A stretch of DNA of 7,921 nt from an uncultured Thiomonas sp. Lineage in GTDB: Bacteria; Pseudomonadota; Gammaproteobacteria; Burkholderiales; Burkholderiaceae_C. The translations under genes and the position numbers were made by a program. Location: positions 1 to 7,921 of the forward strand of contig CALBRU010000186.1 in NCBI GenBank assembly GCA_937927695.1, read 5' to 3'. Shown piece by piece: positions 1 through 6,318 of this stretch; position 1 is the stretch's first letter, and every line of letters begins with the position of its first letter. The notes under the pieces are model-generated. The model did no database searches and was not told the origin of the DNA. It saw only the letters and a program-made list of their open reading frames with translations.

Positions 1-1229
1 CAACCATCCTGGCGATGTTCTTCAACACCGCCATCGACCAGCAGATGGCCAAATTCGAGGCCGACAACCACCGCCAACCCACCGATGACGAAGCGCAGAA
101 AATCCGCGAATGGGTGCTGGAAAACGTGCGCGGCACGGTTCAGGCCGACATCCTGAAAGAAGACCAGGGACAGAACACCTGCATCTTTTCCACCGAGTTT
201 TCGCTCAAGGTCATGGGCGATATTCAGCAGTATTTTGTGCAGCACCGGGTGCGCAATTTCTATTCGGTGAGCATCAGCGGCTATCACATCGCCGAGGCCG
301 GGGCCAACCCCATCAGCCAGCTTGCCTTCACCCTGAGCAACGGCTTCACCTTTGTGGAGGCCTATCTGGCGCGCGGCATGCACATCGACGACTTCGCTCC
401 CAACCTGAGCTTTTTTTTCAGCAACGGCATGGACCCGGAATACAGCGTGCTCGGCCGCGTGGCGCGGCGCATCTGGGCGGTGGCGATGCGCGACAAGTAC
501 GGCGCCAATGAACGCAGCCAGAAGCTCAAGTACCACGTGCAGACCAGCGGCCGCAGCCTGCACGCGCAGGAAATTGCGTTCAACGACATCCGCACCACGC
601 TGCAGGCGCTGATCGCCATCTACGACAACTGCAACAGCCTGCACACCAACGCCTATGACGAAGCCATCACCACGCCCACCGAGGAAAGCGTGCGCCGGGC
701 GATGGCGATCCAGCTCATCATCAACCGCGAGTGGGGGCTGGCGAAGTGCGAAAACCCGAATCAGGGCGCATTCGTGATCGAAGATCTGACTGATCTGGTG
801 GAAGAGGCGGTGCTGAAGGAATTCGAAGCCATTGCCGAGCGCGGCGGCGTGCTGGGGGCGATGGAAACCGGCTACCAGCGCAGCAAAATCCAGGAGGAAA
901 GCCTGCACTACGAAATGCTCAAGCACACTGGCGAGTTGCCCATCATCGGGGTGAACACCTTCCGCAATCCGCACGGCGACGTCGCCCCGGCGCATCTCGA
1001 ACTGGCGCGCTCCACCGAGGCGGAAAAAGAGTCGCAACTGCAGCGTCTGGCCGATTTTCACCAGCGCCACGCGGCCGAGGCGCCCGCCTTGCTGCACCGG
1101 CTGCAGCAGGCCGTCATTCATAACGAGAATGTGTTTGCCGTGCTGATGGACGCGGTGCGGGTGTGCAGCCTGGGGCAGATCACCGCCGCGCTGTTCGAGG
1201 TGGGCGGACAATACCGGCGCAGCATGTAA
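1..1229 (+). CDS. icmF: Fused isobutyryl-CoA mutase IcmF, C-terminal mutase part (5' end outside window)
   Basis: Adenosylcobalamin-dependent mutase that interconverts isobutyryl-CoA and n-butyryl-CoA by carbon-skeleton rearrangement in the cytoplasm. The frame is open from the window edge (first full codon at base 3), so the start lies upstream. About 409 residues are seen; the family is near 1,090 residues, ordered B12-binding domain, G-protein chaperone, linker, mutase barrel. Only the barrel and C-terminal tail are here. Counting from the Met at base 15, SISGYHIAEAGA (86-97) carries the Tyr90-His91 pair equivalent to the catalytic Tyr-His of methylmalonyl-CoA mutase. ILKEDQGQNT (46-55) has Gln53 where methylmalonyl-CoA mutases have the Arg that binds the substrate carboxylate, which supports isobutyryl-CoA specificity. 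GRSLHAQEIAFND and the later FRNPHGD stretch also match the fused family. It ends at TAA 1227-1229; the next gene begins 86 bases on. The cofactor and G domains cannot be checked here. Confidence 0.93.
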   Translation, partial: TILAMFFNTAIDQQMAKFEADNHRQPTDDEAQKIREWVLENVRGTVQADILKEDQGQNTCIFSTEFSLKVMGDIQQYFVQHRVRNFYSVSISGYHIAEAGANPISQLAFTLSNGFTFVEAYLARGMHIDDFAPNLSFFFSNGMDPEYSVLGRVARRIWAVAMRDKYGANERSQKLKYHVQTSGRSLHAQEIAFNDIRTTLQALIAIYDNCNSLHTNAYDEAITTPTEESVRRAMAIQLIINREWGLAKCENPNQGAFVIEDLTDLVEEAVLKEFEAIAERGGVLGAMETGYQRSKIQEESLHYEMLKHTGELPIIGVNTFRNPHGDVAPAHLELARSTEAEKESQLQRLADFHQRHAAEAPALLHRLQQAVIHNENVFAVLMDAVRVCSLGQITAALFEVGGQYRRSM

Positions 1230-1315
1230 GACTTATCATTTCGCCACTCCGCTGCGCGGCGAGTCGTTTCCCATTTCGGTTTCCTGTTCTGCGCGGCGGT
1301 TTTTTATTTTCTGTC

Positions 1316-2260
1316 ATGTCCACCTCCCCCGCCTCGCTCCGCGCCAGCGCCTTGATGCTGCTGGCTTCGCTCATCTGGGGCACGGCCTTCGTTGCCCAGA
1401 CCGCGAGCATCGGCACGGTGGGGCCGTTCTACTACACCGGCCTGCGTTTCATGCTGGGCGCCGCCGTGGTGCTGGCGGTGATGGCCTTGCGTCGCCGTCC
1501 CGATCCGGCCGCACATCCTGCCTCCAATTCGCGCAGCCTGCTGCGCGACGGTGGCCTGCTCGGCGTGGTCGTGGCCATCTCCATTTCCATGCAGCAGATC
1601 GGGCTGGAATCGACCACGGTGGCCAACGCCGGTTTCATCAGCTCGCTCTACGTCCTGCTGGTGCCGCTGCTGGGCCTGCTGTGGGGGCGGCGCGTCGGCG
1701 CTGGAGTCTGGCTGGGCGCCTTGCTGGCCGCAAGCGGCATGTACTTTCTCAGTGTGCGCCAGGGCTATAGCGTGCGGCATGGCGACTGGCTGGAGTTGGG
1801 CGGCGCGCTGTTCATCACTGTGCAGTTGCTGCTGCTGGGCCGCATGGCGCCGCGCCACGATCCGCTGCAACTCGCCGTGGTGCAGTTTGTCGTCTGCGGC
1901 CTGCTGTGCCTGGGCGCTGGGGCGTTGGTGGAAACCATTAGCTTGCAGGCGCTGCAGCGCGCGGCCTGGACCATTTTCTACGGCGGCGCGCTGTCTGTGG
2001 GCGTGGCCTACACCCTGCAAGTGGTGGCGCAGCGCCACGCCGTGCCCGCGCACGCCGCGGTGATTTTCAGCATGGAAGGCGTGTTCGCCGCGCTCGCGGC
2101 GTGGCTGGTGCTGCACCAGTCGCTGGACGCACGCGCCCTGTTCGGTTGCGCGCTGGTGTTCAGCGGCCTGCTGGTCTCGCAACTGCCGCTTCGCGCGCTG
2201 GCGAGCGGTTTGTTCACGATGATGCGGCGCGTCCAGCCCGCTCAACCCATCGACCCATGA
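1316..2260 (+). CDS. EamA/DMT-superfamily membrane transporter
   Basis: Predicted inner-membrane drug/metabolite transporter of 314 residues with two EamA repeats (about 11-147 and 160-290) and roughly ten hydrophobic helices. Family hallmarks are LIWGTAFVAQ (19-28) in helix 1, YTGLRFMLGA (40-49) in helix 2, NAGFISSLYVLLVPLLGLL (104-122) in the middle of repeat 1, and MEGVFAALAAWLVL (253-266) near the end of repeat 2. The usual Glu after that last helix is Gln (HQSL, 267-270). The substrate cannot be told; members export amino acids, metabolites or drugs. I start at ATG 1316 because the protein from there fits the family, whereas the open frame upstream overlaps icmF and encodes nothing recognisable. 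No clear Shine-Dalgarno precedes this ATG; a T-rich stretch (1300-1312) does. The stop TGA overlaps the start of the next gene in ATGA, so the two are probably cotranscribed and translationally coupled. Confidence 0.88.
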   Translation: MSTSPASLRASALMLLASLIWGTAFVAQTASIGTVGPFYYTGLRFMLGAAVVLAVMALRRRPDPAAHPASNSRSLLRDGGLLGVVVAISISMQQIGLESTTVANAGFISSLYVLLVPLLGLLWGRRVGAGVWLGALLAASGMYFLSVRQGYSVRHGDWLELGGALFITVQLLLLGRMAPRHDPLQLAVVQFVVCGLLCLGAGALVETISLQALQRAAWTIFYGGALSVGVAYTLQVVAQRHAVPAHAAVIFSMEGVFAALAAWLVLHQSLDARALFGCALVFSGLLVSQLPLRALASGLFTMMRRVQPAQPIDP

Positions 2261-3159
2261 CGACCAAACCGCGCCTCGCTTCCGTCTGGCCAGGACGGCC
2301 GCGTTCTTCCGAACCCGCGCCCCGGCGCAGCGCACCCGCCAAAACTATGGCCGCATCCGCACCGCAGGGCGGCCCTGCCGTCGAAGTGCGCCTGTCCAAG
2401 CGCATGTCCGAACTCGGCCTGGCCTCACGGCGCGAAGCAGACGACTGGATCGAGCGCGGCTGGGTGCTGGTGGGCGGCACACCCGCGGTGCTCGGCACCA
2501 AGGTAGCGGGCGATCTGCCCGCTTCGCGCATTGTCATCCGCAAGGCGGCGCAGCACCGGCAGGCTGCGCAGGTCACCCTCCTGCTGCACAAGCCGGTGGG
2601 CTATGTCAGCGCGCAGGCCGAGCACGGTTACACCCCGGCGGTCGCGCTCATCAAGGCCGAAAACCGCTGGGCTGAATGCGAAGCGCCGCAACCATTTTCA
2701 CCCGCGCATTTGCGGCATCTGGCCGTGGCGGGTCGGCTGGACATCGACTCCACCGGCCTGCTGGTACTCACCCAGGATGGCCGCATCGCCCGTCAACTCA
2801 TCGGCGAAGACAGCGCGGTGGAGAAGGAATATCTGGTGCGGGTCAGCCTGACTGATGTGCCGACCCGCAACGGCGACGAAGAAGATGTGCAGGCCGCCTT
2901 TCCCGAGAGCCGCCTCGCCCTGCTGCGCCACGGCCTTGCGCTCGACGGCCAGCCGCTGCGGCCGGCGCAGGTGGAATGGATCAACCCGCAGCAATTGCGC
3001 TTTGTGCTGCGCGAAGGCAAGAAGCGCCAGATTCGCCGCATGTGCGAGCTCGTCGGCCTGCGGGTTACCGGTCTCAAGCGCGTGCGCATCGGCGGCGTGC
3101 GCCTCGGTGCACTGCCGCTGGGGCAATGGCGCTATCTGCGCGAGGACGAAGGGTTTTAA
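2257..3159 (+). CDS. RluF/RsuA-family rRNA pseudouridine synthase
   Basis: Predicted enzyme that isomerises a specific uridine in ribosomal RNA to pseudouridine; 300 residues, close to the 290 of E. coli RluF. An N-terminal S4 RNA-binding domain (about 45-92; LSKRMSELGLASRREADDWI, 46-65) is followed by the catalytic domain. The catalytic Asp is D162 in AGRLDIDSTGLLVLTQDG (158-175). The late motif GKKRQIRRMCELVGL (254-268) and the ending PLGQWRYLREDE (287-298) resemble RluF more than RsuA, but the exact target base (23S, as for RluF, or other) is inferred. The first 40 residues are a basic, Pro/Ala-rich tail outside the S4 domain, probably disordered. The start at ATG 2257 is supported by its ATGA overlap with the transporter; an internal ATG at 2347 would remove the tail and still leave the S4 domain whole. 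Confidence 0.9.
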   Translation: MTTKPRLASVWPGRPRSSEPAPRRSAPAKTMAASAPQGGPAVEVRLSKRMSELGLASRREADDWIERGWVLVGGTPAVLGTKVAGDLPASRIVIRKAAQHRQAAQVTLLLHKPVGYVSAQAEHGYTPAVALIKAENRWAECEAPQPFSPAHLRHLAVAGRLDIDSTGLLVLTQDGRIARQLIGEDSAVEKEYLVRVSLTDVPTRNGDEEDVQAAFPESRLALLRHGLALDGQPLRPAQVEWINPQQLRFVLREGKKRQIRRMCELVGLRVTGLKRVRIGGVRLGALPLGQWRYLREDEGF

Positions 3160-3163
3160 GGCG

Positions 3164-3197
3164 CGAGCAGTGAAGCGCTCAAGCGTGAGCCTGCTCG
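3164..3197. terminator. Bulged stem-loop between convergent genes (possible bidirectional terminator)
   Basis: CGAGCAG (3164-3170) pairs with CTGCTCG (3191-3197), and directly inside it GCTCA (3177-3181) pairs with TGAGC (3186-3190) around a four-base AGCG loop. A six-base bulge lies on the left arm. The 12-bp composite stem sits just after the pseudouridine synthase stop and spans the stop of the minus-strand gene, where a shared terminator is expected. Neither side has a clean T-tract, so intrinsic termination is uncertain; it could instead stabilise the 3' ends. Confidence 0.35.
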
Positions 3198-3541
3198 AAC
3201 AGATCGAGCGCCTTCTTGACTTCGGCGATATAGGTCATCGCCGGGCCGCCGCCCATGACGATGGCCACCTTGCAGACCTCGACAATTTCGGCGTGGCTCA
3301 CGCCTGCACGCAGCGACTTCTCGACATGGATGCCGATGCAATAGACGCAGCGCGCGGTAATCGCCATGCCCAGGGCGATGAGTTCCTTGGTCTTGGCGTC
3401 GAGCACGCCATCGCCCAAGGCCTCGCCCATGAAGGCGCCAAACGCCTTCATCGTGCTGGCTGCCTCGCGGTTCATCATGCCCATGCCCATTTTGAAATCG
3501 CGCATGGACACTTCCATGCCGTTGTGCACTGAATCGTTCAT
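3179..3541 (-). CDS. AhpD-like carboxymuconolactone decarboxylase-family protein
   Basis: Small cytoplasmic protein of 120 residues in the carboxymuconolactone decarboxylase/AhpD superfamily. The AhpD-type signature is complete: Glu53, eleven residues, Cys65-x-x-Cys68, three residues, His72 (within TARCVYCIGIHVEKSLRAG, 63-80). In AhpD relatives the CxxC pair with Glu and His does thiol-disulfide or peroxidase chemistry, so a redox or peroxide-related role is likely rather than true decarboxylation, but the substrate is unknown. The GVSHAEIVEVCKVA stretch (80-93) and the small-residue run MGGGPAM (96-102) are also typical. The N-terminal 25 residues are unusually rich in Met. ATG 3541 is chosen because GGGAG lies nine bases upstream; an in-frame GTG at 3571 would add ten residues and would place that GGGAG inside the coding region. 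The gene converges on the pseudouridine synthase and diverges from the kinase-like gene. Confidence 0.87.
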   Translation of the reverse strand: MNDSVHNGMEVSMRDFKMGMGMMNREAASTMKAFGAFMGEALGDGVLDAKTKELIALGMAITARCVYCIGIHVEKSLRAGVSHAEIVEVCKVAIVMGGGPAMTYIAEVKKALDLFEQAHA

Positions 3542-3651
3542 CGCGTTTTTCTCCCGGATTGATGCCTTCACTGTGAACGGGCGATGTGACGCTCTGATGT
3601 CATCCTATGGATTGACACAGGGCCGACACTTGCGCGTGGTAACAAGTGCAC
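3542..3651. promoter_or_regulatory. Divergent intergenic region, likely holding promoters for both flanking genes
   Basis: These 110 bases separate the minus-strand AhpD-like gene from the plus-strand kinase-like gene, so promoters in both directions are expected. On the plus strand there is a perfect -35 hexamer TTGACA at 3612-3617, but no convincing -10 lies 16-18 bases downstream (best is GC-rich around 3635-3642). On the minus strand TAGGAT (within 3600-3612) is a weak -10 candidate with no good -35. Location is supported by gene orientation; individual elements are weak. Confidence 0.35.
3551..3555 (-). promoter_or_regulatory. Shine-Dalgarno for the AhpD-like gene
   Basis: On the minus strand GGGAG is followed by nine bases (3550-3542) and ATG 3541. 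This decides the ATG start over the in-frame GTG at 3571. Confidence 0.7.
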
Positions 3652-5508
3652 ATGTCTGCCGTACCCACGCCCTCTCCTCCCCGCCTGCTGTACGACGCGG
3701 TCTCCGAATTGCGCCGCGCCGCGCTCGCGTTTGAGCACGCCCACCAAGACCGCATCGACGCGCTGCCGCCGCAGCGACGCGCCAGCGCCCGCAATCTGCT
3801 GCACTACATCGCCGTGCGCCAGGCTGATCTGCGGCCATTGCAGACCCAGTTGGCTCAGATCGGCCTGTCTTCGCTGGGCATGCTGGAAACCCATGTGCTC
3901 GCTGCCCTCGACGCGGTGCTCGACCGGCTCGAAGACTTGCTCGGCCATGCCCGCAGCCAACGCCCTGCGCCCCCCTGCACTTTCGTCGAGGGCCTGCAAC
4001 TGCTGCAGCACAACACCACCGCCCTGCTCAACCCGCCGCGGCCGCAGCGCGAGGTGCGCATCATGGTGACCCTGGCTACTGAAGCCGCGCAAGACGCTGC
4101 AGGACTGCGCGCCCTGACCGAGGCTGGCATGGACGTAGCCCGCATCAACTGCGCGCACGACGATGCCGCCGTCTGGCAACGCATGGCCGAGTTGGTGCAC
4201 GGCACTGACGCTGCGCCGTCTCCGCTGGTGCAGATCGATCTGGCGGGGCCCAAGTCGCGCACGGGCGAGTTGCTGCCGCAGGGCCGCATCCTGCACCTGC
4301 GGCCCCGCCACGATGTTCGCGGACAAATCATCGCCCCTGCGCTGCTGGCGCTGTGGTGCGGTGAGGGCCCGCCTCCGCAAGTTCCCGAGGGACAAACCCT
4401 GCTGCACGCCGGTGCGCTGCACCCGCCCCTGCCCGCGCAGTTGCCGCCGTCTGCCCGGCTGCAGGTCACCGATCTTCGCTCGCGCGCGCGGCAAGGCCGG
4501 CTGGTTTCCCGCGAGGGCGCGCTGCTGGTGTTCGCCTTCGAGCGCTCGGCCTATCTGGCCGAAGGCATGCCGTTCAAGCTGACGAACGACACCACAGAAA
4601 TGGCCGCAGGCACGCTGCAAGGCATTGCCGAAGTTCCAGGCGAACTGCGGCTGTTCGTCGGCGACCCGCTGGTGCTGCTGCGCGAAAACCGCCCCGGCCA
4701 TCCCGGGCAGCGCGGCGACGACGGCGCCTTCACCACGCCGCCACAGGTGCACTGCACCCTCGAAGCCGCCTTCACCTCGGCGCAGGTCGGGCAAAGCGTT
4801 TGGCTGGACGACGGGCGCATTGGCGCGATCATCGAAACTCGCACGGACGACACCCTGCAACTGCGCATCACCCACGCCGAGCCGAGCGGCAGCCGGCTCA
4901 AGGCGGAAAAGGGCATCAACTTTCCCGACACTCGTTTCGACCTTCCCGCGCTCACCGAAAAAGACCGTGACGATCTCGCCGCGATGACCCGCCATCTCGA
5001 TCTGGTCGCGCTGTCCTTTTTGCGCAGCCCGCAAGACGTGCGTCAGTTGCGCGCGGAACTCAGCGCTCGGCATCGCGACGACGCCGGCGTGGTGCTCAAG
5101 ATCGAAAACCGCCAGGCCTTTGACCACCTGCCCGCCATCCTGCTCGAAGCCCTGGCGCACCCGCGCCTCGGTGTCATGGTCGCGCGCGGCGATCTCGCGG
5201 TGGAACTGGGCTTCGAGCGGTTGTCAGAAGCGCAGGAAGAAATTCTCTGGATGTGCGAAGCCGCCCACCTGCCGGTGATCTGGGCCACGCAGATTCTTGA
5301 CACCATGGCCCGCAGCGGCCTGCCCTCTCGCCCCGAGGTCAGCGATGCCGCCCTGAGCATCCGCGCCGAGTGCGCCATGCTCAACAAAGGGCCGCACATC
5401 GTCGAGGCCGTGCGCTTTCTCTCCGGCGTGCTCGAACGCATGGAAGGCCATTACGCCAAGCGCATGTCCCTGCGCCGCCCGCTGTCAATCGCCGATCTGC
5501 CCAACTGA
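3652..5508 (+). CDS. Atypical large pyruvate kinase-family protein without the C-terminal domain
   Basis: A 618-residue protein whose barrel matches pyruvate kinase, which makes pyruvate and ATP from phosphoenolpyruvate and ADP. Matches in order: VTLATEA (139-145); AGMDVARINCAHDD (158-171) with Arg164 and Asn166; DLAGPKSRTG (196-205) with Asp196; KGINFP (420-425) and LPALTEKDRDDL (431-442); KIEN (483-486) with Lys483 and Glu485; MVARGDLAVEL (509-519) with Asp514; WATQILDTM (544-552) with Thr546. The main catalytic residues are therefore present. Differences from the usual 470-500-residue enzyme: a helical region of about 130 residues in front (ASARNLLHYIAVRQADLRPL, 45-64), about 215 residues between RTG and KGINFP instead of about 100, MLNKGP (576-581) where the phosphate-loop segment MLSGETA is usual, and no C-terminal allosteric domain. 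Start at ATG 3652; GTG 3646 is an alternative and neither has a clear Shine-Dalgarno. Activity as pyruvate kinase is plausible but not certain. Confidence 0.85.
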   Translation: MSAVPTPSPPRLLYDAVSELRRAALAFEHAHQDRIDALPPQRRASARNLLHYIAVRQADLRPLQTQLAQIGLSSLGMLETHVLAALDAVLDRLEDLLGHARSQRPAPPCTFVEGLQLLQHNTTALLNPPRPQREVRIMVTLATEAAQDAAGLRALTEAGMDVARINCAHDDAAVWQRMAELVHGTDAAPSPLVQIDLAGPKSRTGELLPQGRILHLRPRHDVRGQIIAPALLALWCGEGPPPQVPEGQTLLHAGALHPPLPAQLPPSARLQVTDLRSRARQGRLVSREGALLVFAFERSAYLAEGMPFKLTNDTTEMAAGTLQGIAEVPGELRLFVGDPLVLLRENRPGHPGQRGDDGAFTTPPQVHCTLEAAFTSAQVGQSVWLDDGRIGAIIETRTDDTLQLRITHAEPSGSRLKAEKGINFPDTRFDLPALTEKDRDDLAAMTRHLDLVALSFLRSPQDVRQLRAELSARHRDDAGVVLKIENRQAFDHLPAILLEALAHPRLGVMVARGDLAVELGFERLSEAQEEILWMCEAAHLPVIWATQILDTMARSGLPSRPEVSDAALSIRAECAMLNKGPHIVEAVRFLSGVLERMEGHYAKRMSLRRPLSIADLPN

Positions 5509-5592
5509 ACCCCGGCCGCACAAACGGCTCCAAGCAACATTGCGCAGCCGGTCGAACGGGTTTCACTTTGTTGCACCGCAGCACTTGCATGA

Positions 5593-5606
5593 TTGATTTT
5601 TGTCAA
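5593..5606. promoter_or_regulatory. FNR/CRP-family-like operator upstream of petA
   Basis: TTGAT-TTTT-GTCAA matches nine of ten positions of the FNR consensus TTGAT-N4-ATCAA; only the first base of the right arm differs. It lies 100 bases before the petA start, in the only intergenic region of the bc1 operon long enough for a promoter. An overlapping dyad, TTTGTC-AAC-GACAAA (5599-5613), is an alternative site for another dimeric regulator. Binding by FNR, ANR or a related regulator is inferred. Confidence 0.45.
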
Positions 5607-5633
5607 CGACAAACGCCCAAATCAGTGAGTGCT

Positions 5634-5639
5634 TATAGA
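5634..5639 (+). promoter_or_regulatory. Candidate -10 element for the bc1 operon
   Basis: TATAGA matches four of six bases of the sigma70 -10 consensus, and the stretch 17 bases upstream (AAACGC at 5611-5616) has no -35 likeness, as expected of an activator-dependent promoter. If real, transcription starts near 5646, the leader is about 60 bases, and the FNR-like box is centred near -46.5. That is a few bases away from the usual -41.5, so the assignment is tentative. Confidence 0.3.
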
Positions 5640-5694
5640 GGGTTGTCCTAATGTCCAAGCGGTGCCGCGCAGGGAACAATGCGCCATCTTTCGC

Positions 5695-5698
5695 GGAG
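5695..5698 (+). promoter_or_regulatory. petA: Shine-Dalgarno for petA
   Basis: GGAG followed by seven bases and ATG 5706. It selects this start over the in-frame upstream codon at 5679, which would place the twin-arginine motif too far from the N-terminus. Confidence 0.7.
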
Positions 5699-5705
5699 TA
5701 CGGAC

Positions 5706-6287
5706 ATGGATTCAAAGCGTCGCACATGGTTGATTGCAACGGGTTGCGCCGGTTGCGTGGCAGCAGGGGGAGCGGCCGTGCCTTTTGTCGATTCGCTCGC
5801 ACCTTCCGCAAAGGCCCGCGCCGAAGGCGGGCCGGTGGATGTGGACATCAGCTCGCTGCGCCCGAGTGAAAAAATGACCGTGCTATGGCGCGGCCAACCC
5901 GTGTGGATTCTGCACCGCACCCCGGCCATGCTGGAGTCGCTCAACGAGACCCAGCCCCTCGTCGCCGATCCAGACTCCAAGCGCACCGCCTTCCCCACCC
6001 CGGTCTGGGCGCAAACGCAGTGGCGCTCGATCAAAAAAGAATACCTCGTGGTCGTGGGCATCTGCACCCATCTGGGCTGCTCGCCGGTCGACCGCTTCAC
6101 GCCGGGGCCGCAGCCCTCGCTGCCCTCCGACTGGGACGGCGGCTTTCTCTGCCCCTGCCACGGCTCGATGTTCGATCTGGCTGGCCGCGTGTTCAAGAAC
6201 ATGCCTGCCCCCGACAACCTGGTCGTGCCACCGTATATGTATGTGACCGACGCCAAAGTGCGCATCGGCGAACACGAGCAAGCCTGA
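5706..6287 (+). CDS. petA: Ubiquinol-cytochrome c reductase, Rieske iron-sulfur subunit
   Basis: Rieske protein of the bc1 complex, 193 residues, the usual bacterial length. It takes an electron from ubiquinol at the Qo site of cytochrome b and passes it to cytochrome c1 on the periplasmic side of the inner membrane. The 2Fe-2S ligands are Cys120 and His122 in CTHLGC (120-125) and Cys149 and His152 in CPCHGSMFD (149-157); Cys125 and Cys151 form the family's disulfide. The N-terminus has a twin-arginine-type signal (SKRRTWL, 3-9) followed by a small-residue hydrophobic anchor (about 9-28), consistent with Tat export and retention as the membrane anchor. The Gly/Ala-rich end of the anchor and the hinge (about 30-45) lead into the soluble domain. 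First gene of a petABC operon; the gap to petB is 68 bases. Confidence 0.97.
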   Translation: MDSKRRTWLIATGCAGCVAAGGAAVPFVDSLAPSAKARAEGGPVDVDISSLRPSEKMTVLWRGQPVWILHRTPAMLESLNETQPLVADPDSKRTAFPTPVWAQTQWRSIKKEYLVVVGICTHLGCSPVDRFTPGPQPSLPSDWDGGFLCPCHGSMFDLAGRVFKNMPAPDNLVVPPYMYVTDAKVRIGEHEQA

Positions 6288-6297
6288 CCCCCCGCTC

Positions 6298-6318
6298 TTC
6301 CTCCCGATTTTCCTCCCG
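6298..6318 (+). repeat. Short tandem direct repeat in the petA-petB gap
   Basis: TTCCTCCCG occurs twice, at 6298-6306 and 6310-6318 (12-base period), inside a C-rich, G-poor gap (6288-6332). The repeat may be chance in low-complexity sequence. It contains TCCT, complementary to AGGA in the petB ribosome-binding site, but no long pairing is seen. Confidence 0.4.

Noticed and set aside
1242..1312. A possible intrinsic terminator after icmF (CCGC/GCGG pairs and a T run)
   Set aside because: No compact stem lies directly before the T run; the only pairings need loops of about 40-50 bases or are four base pairs long.
1163..1315. An N-terminal extension of the transporter beginning inside icmF
   Set aside because: The extra 51 residues are not membrane-like, overlap icmF out of frame, and do not fit the family.
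1304..2335. A 343-codon open frame on the minus strand opposite the transporter
   Set aside because: It has Gln/His/Arg/Ala-rich low-complexity sequence and overlaps a clear EamA protein; it is a composition artefact.
3568..5160. A 530-codon open frame on the minus strand opposite the kinase-like gene
   Set aside because: It mirrors a high-GC gene with strong third-position bias, has low-complexity Gln/Arg/Ala-rich sequence, and shows no known motif; the plus strand has clear pyruvate kinase motifs.
5509..5592. A terminator after the kinase-like gene
   Set aside because: Only three- to four-base pairings are seen and no T-tract follows; nothing supports a hairpin terminator here.
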